In this document: positions 60,924 to 64,000 of the stretch, in pieces
Numbering within the stretch: position 1 is the stretch's first letter
Layout of the letters: each line of letters opens with the position of its first letter
From: Methylobacterium brachythecii
GTDB lineage: Bacteria > Pseudomonadota > Alphaproteobacteria > Rhizobiales > Beijerinckiaceae
DNA: 64,000 bases
Reading direction: 5' to 3'
Assembly (NCBI RefSeq): GCF_014196345.1
Contig: NZ_JACIDN010000011.1
Span: 102,895 to 166,894, forward strand
Position numbers and translations under genes: made by a program
Notes under the pieces: model-generated
What the model was told of the DNA's origin: nothing
The model's input: only the letters and a program-made list of their open reading frames with translations
The model's database searches: none

Positions 60924-61043
60924 ATGGCCGAATCCCCGACCCCTCTCCGCACCGTGATCTTCACGCTTCTCGCCAGCTTTCTGGTCGGAGCGAGCGTTTT
61001 GCCGATGGCCTTCTGGACATCGAGGGCGATCGGATTGTGGTAG
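60924..61043 (+). CDS. Micro-protein, single membrane helix (second MAES ORF)
   Basis: 39 residues: MAESPTPLR then VIFTLLASFLVGASVLPMAF, ending WTSRAIGLW. It starts 8 bases after the first micro-ORF ends and shares its start and one-helix layout, suggesting duplication. Confidence 0.45.
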   Translation: MAESPTPLRTVIFTLLASFLVGASVLPMAFWTSRAIGLW

Positions 61044-61051
61044 CTTGAGGC

Positions 61052-61216
61052 ATGGCCGAGTCCCTGAAGAACCCCGCCGACTACACTGCTGCCGACTTGG
61101 AGAATATCGCCCAGCGCGCGGAGAGCTACCGCGGGACAGGGTTCTTCGTCCCGCCGTCGAGCATCGATCTCTATGTGGCCGCGATCAAAGCGCTGGCTGA
61201 GAAGCGGAAAGGGTGA
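61052..61216 (+). CDS. Micro-protein, soluble (third MAES ORF)
   Basis: 54 residues: MAESLKNPADYTAADLENIA, then QRAESYRGTGFFVPPSSIDL ending ALAEKRKG. Soluble and helical, unlike the first two. It starts 8 bases after the second ORF. Function unknown. Confidence 0.48.
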   Translation: MAESLKNPADYTAADLENIAQRAESYRGTGFFVPPSSIDLYVAAIKALAEKRKG

Positions 61217-61294
61217 CGGTAGTTTTTGACGCTGACGGCTGTGTGAAAGGCAGGCTAGCTTGGTTTCAAAGCTGGCCATAATAAACCGCCCGCC

Positions 61295-61495
61295 ATGACA
61301 GACGCCACCGCCGCCGAGACCATGGCCGTAGCCCACGCGCAGCTTCGGGAGGCGCTGGACTACCTCGAAGCGCATGGCCTTGAGGTTCTGATCGACGGCG
61401 ATCGCTTCGTCATCTGCAGCCGTCGGATGACGCGCGGCGAACTCGTCGAGTTCGCTTCTATGCTGACGCCGGTCGCGGTGAACGTGCTGCAGTAG
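61295..61495 (+). CDS. Small hypothetical protein, 66 residues
   Basis: MTDATAAETMAVAHAQLREA then LDYLEAHGLEVLIDGDRFVI CSRRMTRGELVEFASM, a compact alpha-beta fold candidate. Balanced composition and codon use suggest it is real. No family recognised. Confidence 0.5.
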   Translation: MTDATAAETMAVAHAQLREALDYLEAHGLEVLIDGDRFVICSRRMTRGELVEFASMLTPVAVNVLQ

Positions 61496-61504
61496 GACGG
61501 ATCG

Positions 61505-61678
61505 ATGAGCCCGGAAGAGGATGCTCCCGCGCTCGTAGACCGGGCGAAAGTGTTCAGGCTGAAGCGAGTTGGATCAACCAAATCACCCGTAAACCCAACG
61601 CGTTTATATTCATCGAAATATGCTCAAATAATAGCAAGATGTTTATGTGCTGAAAACAAACTTAGCTTCTCTTCGTAG
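61505..61678 (+). pseudogene. Possible truncated ORF at an AT-rich junction
   Basis: MSPEEDAPALVDRAKVFRLK reads like a normal GC-rich start, but from about 61575 the sequence turns AT-rich and the frame ends at a TAG without family-like features. Likely the head of a gene cut by inserted DNA. Confidence 0.3.
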
Positions 61679-61788
61679 CGGATGCTAATTTTTGATTTGC
61701 AGTGCTTGCACGAATACGATGACAGTGTTTTGAAGGATTTGCCGAGTTTCCTGTTGTTTTTCCCACATGACGGGCATCTGTGCGACAT
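61624..61788 (-). CDS. Small zinc-ribbon protein in an AT-rich patch
   Basis: 54 residues: MSHRCPSCGKNNRKLGKSF, then SSYSCKHCKSKISIRYEEKL. Two CxxC pairs spaced about 20 residues make a zinc ribbon. The surrounding ~61590-61960 is markedly AT-rich against the window, a sign of foreign origin. An earlier ATG at 61839 would add 17 residues. Function unknown. Confidence 0.5.
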   Translation of the reverse strand: MSHRCPSCGKNNRKLGKSFKTLSSYSCKHCKSKISIRYEEKLSLFSAHKHLAII

Positions 61789-62087
61789 CAGCACTTCGTT
61801 CAATGATGGTGTAAGGCACATAGAATCAAATACCTTCAATCCAGTTATATACTAAATATTTAAGCGTTAATATAGTCAAGCTCTATCTCCCGAATACAAT
61901 CAAAATAAGTAATCTGAAATCTCCGACTGCAGCCTTCCTAGCCCTACGCAAATTTTACGCTGTGAATTGCGGGGATAGCGGGCACAACCCTGTGCCTACT
62001 TTCTCGTGACGCGACCGGAGGCGGCACGAAAAAACCCGCCGCGGCGAACCGGGCGGCCTGAAACTCTTTTCGTCAGGCCTCATGGGC
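61789..62087. other. AT-rich then repeat-bearing gap
   Basis: Bases to about 61960 continue the AT-rich patch without an ORF. The rest holds the first hairpin repeat (62031-62056). No gene was found. Confidence 0.4.
62031..62056. repeat. Hairpin repeat copy 1 (weak)
   Basis: ACCCGCCGCGG...GGGCGG with a CCGCC/GGCGG stem after a run of six A. Similar to the stronger copies further on. Confidence 0.45.
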
Positions 62088-62265
62088 TCACGGATCGTTG
62101 TCCGGACCCGTAGCGCTCGGCTCCACCTCGCCGACTGTGTAGCCCTCCAACCAGTCGAGGCTCTCCTGCGAGCCGGCCCGATAGGGATTGCCCTGGTCCG
62201 GGCGTGCCGTTTGCCTTCGCCCGCTTGCCTTCCTCGTAGATGTCCTTCGAGACGACGTCGCCCAC
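62088..62265 (-). pseudogene. Frameshifted ribosome-modulation-factor-like gene
   Basis: From GTG 62265 (AGGAG six bases ahead) one frame gives VGDVVSKDIYEEGKRAKANG TP, and a shifted frame continues DQGNPYRAGSQESLDWLEGY TVGE to TGA at 62088. Joined, they match RMF/CrpP-like proteins (EG-x-A-x3-G, NPY-x-G, W-x2-G). The shift lies in CGCCCGGACCAG; the 178-base length is not a multiple of three. Either a recent pseudogene or a sequencing error. Confidence 0.6.
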
Positions 62266-62331
62266 TGGTTGCTCCTGCCTGATCAGCCAGCCATCGCGTG
62301 GCGGCAGAAGCCAACGCATCAAACTAGAAAA

Positions 62332-62357
62332 GCCCGCCCGGCTTTCGCTGGGCGGGC
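62332..62357. repeat. Hairpin repeat copy 2
   Basis: GCCCGCCC (62332-62339) and GGGCGGGC (62350-62357) form a perfect 8-bp stem, preceded by AAAA. Terminator-like hairpin of a dispersed family. Confidence 0.65.
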
Positions 62358-62532
62358 CAAGGTTCCTAGGGAGGAAGCTGAGGTAGTTGCAAGCGTCGCG
62401 CCAGACGCAACGCAGCCCGCACCGTGAAACGCCAGATGGCCGGGCGGGCTCTGCAGCCGGGCTAGGTGCTGAAATGAAGCGCGCCCGAGCGCGGGAGATG
62501 GGTTTCTGCGCGGGTCGGATCAGGCGCAAAAG

Positions 62533-62562
62533 AAAGCCCGCTCGGCGAACCGGGCGGGCTTT
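62533..62562. repeat. Hairpin repeat copy 3, terminator-like
   Basis: AAAGCCCGC (62533-62541) and GCGGGCTTT (62554-62562) pair perfectly, with A and T tails in both directions: a bidirectional intrinsic-terminator shape. Confidence 0.65.
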
Positions 62563-62661
62563 GTAGGATACGGCTCGGCCTGATCGGGCTTGGCTCCACC
62601 GTACTGTCGGCATACCTGTCGCCGCGCTGCGCGGATGTCTCCTGCAAGCCGCACGACACAG

Positions 62662-62692
62662 AAAAGCCCGCGCCGGCTTTCGCCGGGCGGGC
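62662..62692. repeat. Hairpin repeat copy 4
   Basis: AAAAGCCCG, then CCGGC and GCCGGGCGGGCC, a slightly imperfect stem of the same family. It lies just past the stop of the small exported protein gene and may terminate it. Confidence 0.55.
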
Positions 62693-62719
62693 CATAAACT
62701 CAGCAGTGAACGAATGGGC

Positions 62720-62941
62720 TTATCGACCAGGCGTCGGGTTGGCCGGCGTCGCGGCCTGACCGCCACGGCGCTTCATTGATCGCTTCATTGAGTGCTTCTT
62801 CTTCATTTTAACCCAGGTCGGATGCAGGTCGGAGACGGAGACCGTTGGCACCTGCGGTAATGAAGCCGCCACGCCCACGGTCGAAAGACCGAAGCTGCCG
62901 CACATGGCCGTCAAGATTGCCGCTGTTGCATATTTCGTCAT
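62720..62941 (-). CDS. Small exported basic protein, 73 residues
   Basis: From ATG 62941 with GGAGG upstream: MTKYATAAILTAMCGSFGLS is a signal peptide, then VTVSVSDLHP-like chain and a basic tail (MKKKHSMKRSMKRRGGQAAT). Probably a secreted or periplasmic peptide of unknown role. The longer frame to 63169 has no supporting features. Confidence 0.52.
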   Translation of the reverse strand: MTKYATAAILTAMCGSFGLSTVGVAASLPQVPTVSVSDLHPTWVKMKKKHSMKRSMKRRGGQAATPANPTPGR

Positions 62942-63356
62942 GGTCAAAAGGCCTCCAGGCAAGAGTATGGAACGAAACGTTCGTTCGGGAGACCACGGTT
63001 GATCGGAAAGGTTTCCGCCGATGTTTGATTTTGTCATGATTGGGCGAAGCGGGGTATTGGCCGTCACACGGCGCCGGTCGGGGCGGCGGCTCACAAAATT
63101 GATTGGTTCTCCCTCGGCTCGGTAAGGCGCCTCCGCGCACAACTTCACCCGGCGCGCCAGACGCAACAAAGCCCGCCACGGGGTCGGTCCGCAGCAGGCT
63201 CAGAAGCCGAGGCTACTCAGAAAGGGAAAAAGAACGCCGCAAGGTCGGTGACCCGAGCGCATTGCCAAATAATCAGCACAAAAGAAAGGCGCCGTGCCAA
63301 ACCGTGAGGGTTGAGTTATTGACACGCTCCGGCAACCAACAGCCTGACCCACTGGC
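62942..63356. other. Gap between two small genes
   Basis: About 415 bases with one repeat half-arm (AAAGCCCGCC, 63168-63177) and the recurring GCGCCAGACGCAAC. No gene was recognised. Confidence 0.35.
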
Positions 63357-63599
63357 CTATTGAAGTTGGTCAGAGCCGATTGTGACTGCGACGTCCATCT
63401 GAAAGACGAGGCGCCCGTCTTCGTGGAAGACCTTTAAAAGCCAAGACTCCTTCATCAGGGCCTCGCGGCCATAATCATTCAGCACATGGCCGGCGATATC
63501 GATGGCCTTGATGCGAGCGGCCTCGTCGTCGTCGAGCTCCTTACCGTCTGGATCGGGCAGATCGACACCATGGTGCACATCGAAGAAGTAGCGTGGCAT
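63357..63599 (-). CDS. DUF6894-like small protein
   Basis: 80 residues from ATG 63599: MPRYFFDVHHGVDLPDPDGK ELDDDEAARIKAIDIAGHVL, then VFHEDGRLVFQMDVAVTIGS. The PRYFFDv-dG---D--G-el-d-eaAr pattern is the abundant DUF6894 family of Methylobacterium and relatives. Function unknown. The extension to 63671 is rejected. Confidence 0.8.
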   Translation of the reverse strand: MPRYFFDVHHGVDLPDPDGKELDDDEAARIKAIDIAGHVLNDYGREALMKESWLLKVFHEDGRLVFQMDVAVTIGSDQLQ

Positions 63600-63671
63600 C
63601 TGCGAGCTCTGCAGGATGGGCCGAAGTGACCGACCAACCACCGACAGTCTAATGGTGTCCCGGCACACCAA

Positions 63672-63706
63672 AGCCCGCCATGAACTGGGAGGAACACAGG
63701 CGGGCT
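63672..63706. repeat. Hairpin repeat copy 5 (long loop)
   Basis: AGCCCGCC (63672-63679) and GGCGGGCT (63699-63706) pair perfectly around a 19-base loop, in the gap between the DUF6894 and fasciclin genes. Confidence 0.6.
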
Positions 63707-63828
63707 CTGAAGCCGAGGCCGCTTCAAGCCGGAGTGGAAAACGCGCTTAGCCAACGGTGTAGGTTAGATAAGCTTGAGTTTTCGGATCGCTCCGCCGGAC
63801 CGCTCAGATAACCGAGTGTAAGAACGCC

Positions 63829-64000
63829 TCAGGGCTGTAGCACACCGTTGATGACGTGGATCACGCCGTTTGACTGCATCACGTTTGCGGTCGTGACTAC
63901 GGCCGTGCCGCCTTTGGCGTCGGTCAGCAAGACCTTCTTGCCTTTGGTGGTGACGGTGAGGGGCTCGCCTTGGGCGGTCTTGAGCGTAGCCTGTCCGCCG
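63829..64000 (-). CDS. Fasciclin-domain protein, C-terminal part
   Basis: The gene enters from the right edge; the last ~57 residues are visible: GEPLTVTTKGKKVLLTDAKG, then AVVTTANVMQSNGVIHVING VLQP and TGA at 63829. The N-G-VIHVI-NGVL-P ending is the H2 box of fasciclin (FAS1) domains, usually secreted adhesion proteins. Start and signal peptide lie outside the window. Confidence 0.85.
   Translation of the reverse strand, partial: GGQATLKTAQGEPLTVTTKGKKVLLTDAKGGTAVVTTANVMQSNGVIHVINGVLQP

Larger units (their letters stand above)
62266..62719. other. Gene-free stretch with three hairpin repeats
   Basis: About 450 bases holding repeat copies 2-4 and the sequence GCGCCAGACGCAAC (62398-62411), which recurs at 63153-63166. 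No convincing gene. Confidence 0.45.

Overview
The window looks like a chromosome segment of a high-GC alphaproteobacterium of the order Hyphomicrobiales, most likely Methylobacterium/Methylorubrum. The reasons are ctrA next to fliI-fliJ, the imuA-imuB-dnaE2 SOS mutagenesis cassette with an alphaproteobacterial LexA box (GAAC-N7-GAAC), and many small Methylobacterium-like hypothetical genes. The genus call is an inference from recalled gene content, not from a search.

Bases 1-28406 form an integrated genomic island whose right end is in view. A tyrosine recombinase (26642-28189) sits beside a truncated 3' part of tRNA-Gly(TCC) at 28358-28406, the expected att scar. No second copy of that scar was seen, so the left end probably lies before base 1. 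The island's cargo falls in three blocks. (a) Metal resistance, 1-11642: a CusA/CusB-type RND efflux system with small secreted accessories and a glutaredoxin-membrane fusion, then a large arsenic cluster with two ArsR repressors, two arsenite exporters (Acr3-like and ArsB), an MFS exporter, ArsC and ArsH. (b) A defence-like block, 11816-22593: a membrane-anchored DUF2235 hydrolase, a Kiwa-like pair (kwaA/kwaB), an orphan 484-residue protein, and a tight three-gene operon encoding a small protein, a divergent SMC/ABC-type ATPase with a zinc hook, and a protein ending in a PD-(D/E)xK-type nuclease motif. The three-gene operon is the best candidate for an undescribed system. (c) Mobility and regulation, 22885-28406: a 450-base noncoding stretch packed with CCCAT/ATGGG, a DpnM/Dam-type adenine methylase, unknown genes, a multi-site operator region and the integrase.

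Bases 28407-59360 look like chromosomal backbone. A LysR regulator sits next to an aromatic-acid catabolic operon (PcaD-like, PcaC-like, NicC-like) divergent from a DctA-type transporter. Then come DUF2252, DUF302 and methyltransferase genes, the imuA-imuB-dnaE2 cassette, ctrA facing away from fliI-fliJ, hemF with a RecD-like helicase, maiA-like, a type II NADH dehydrogenase-like gene, tgt-queA (queuosine), a CDF metal exporter, lipB, a FliN-like gene, and tRNA-Leu(GAG) and tRNA-Lys(TTT).

Bases 59361-64000 are gene-poor. They hold tiny ORFs, decayed genes (a CAP-domain fragment next to a G9 tract, a frameshifted RMF-like gene, a gene that seems to have lost its ATG), an AT-rich patch with a zinc-ribbon ORF, several copies of a GCCCGCC/GGCGGGC hairpin repeat, and the end of a fasciclin-domain gene.
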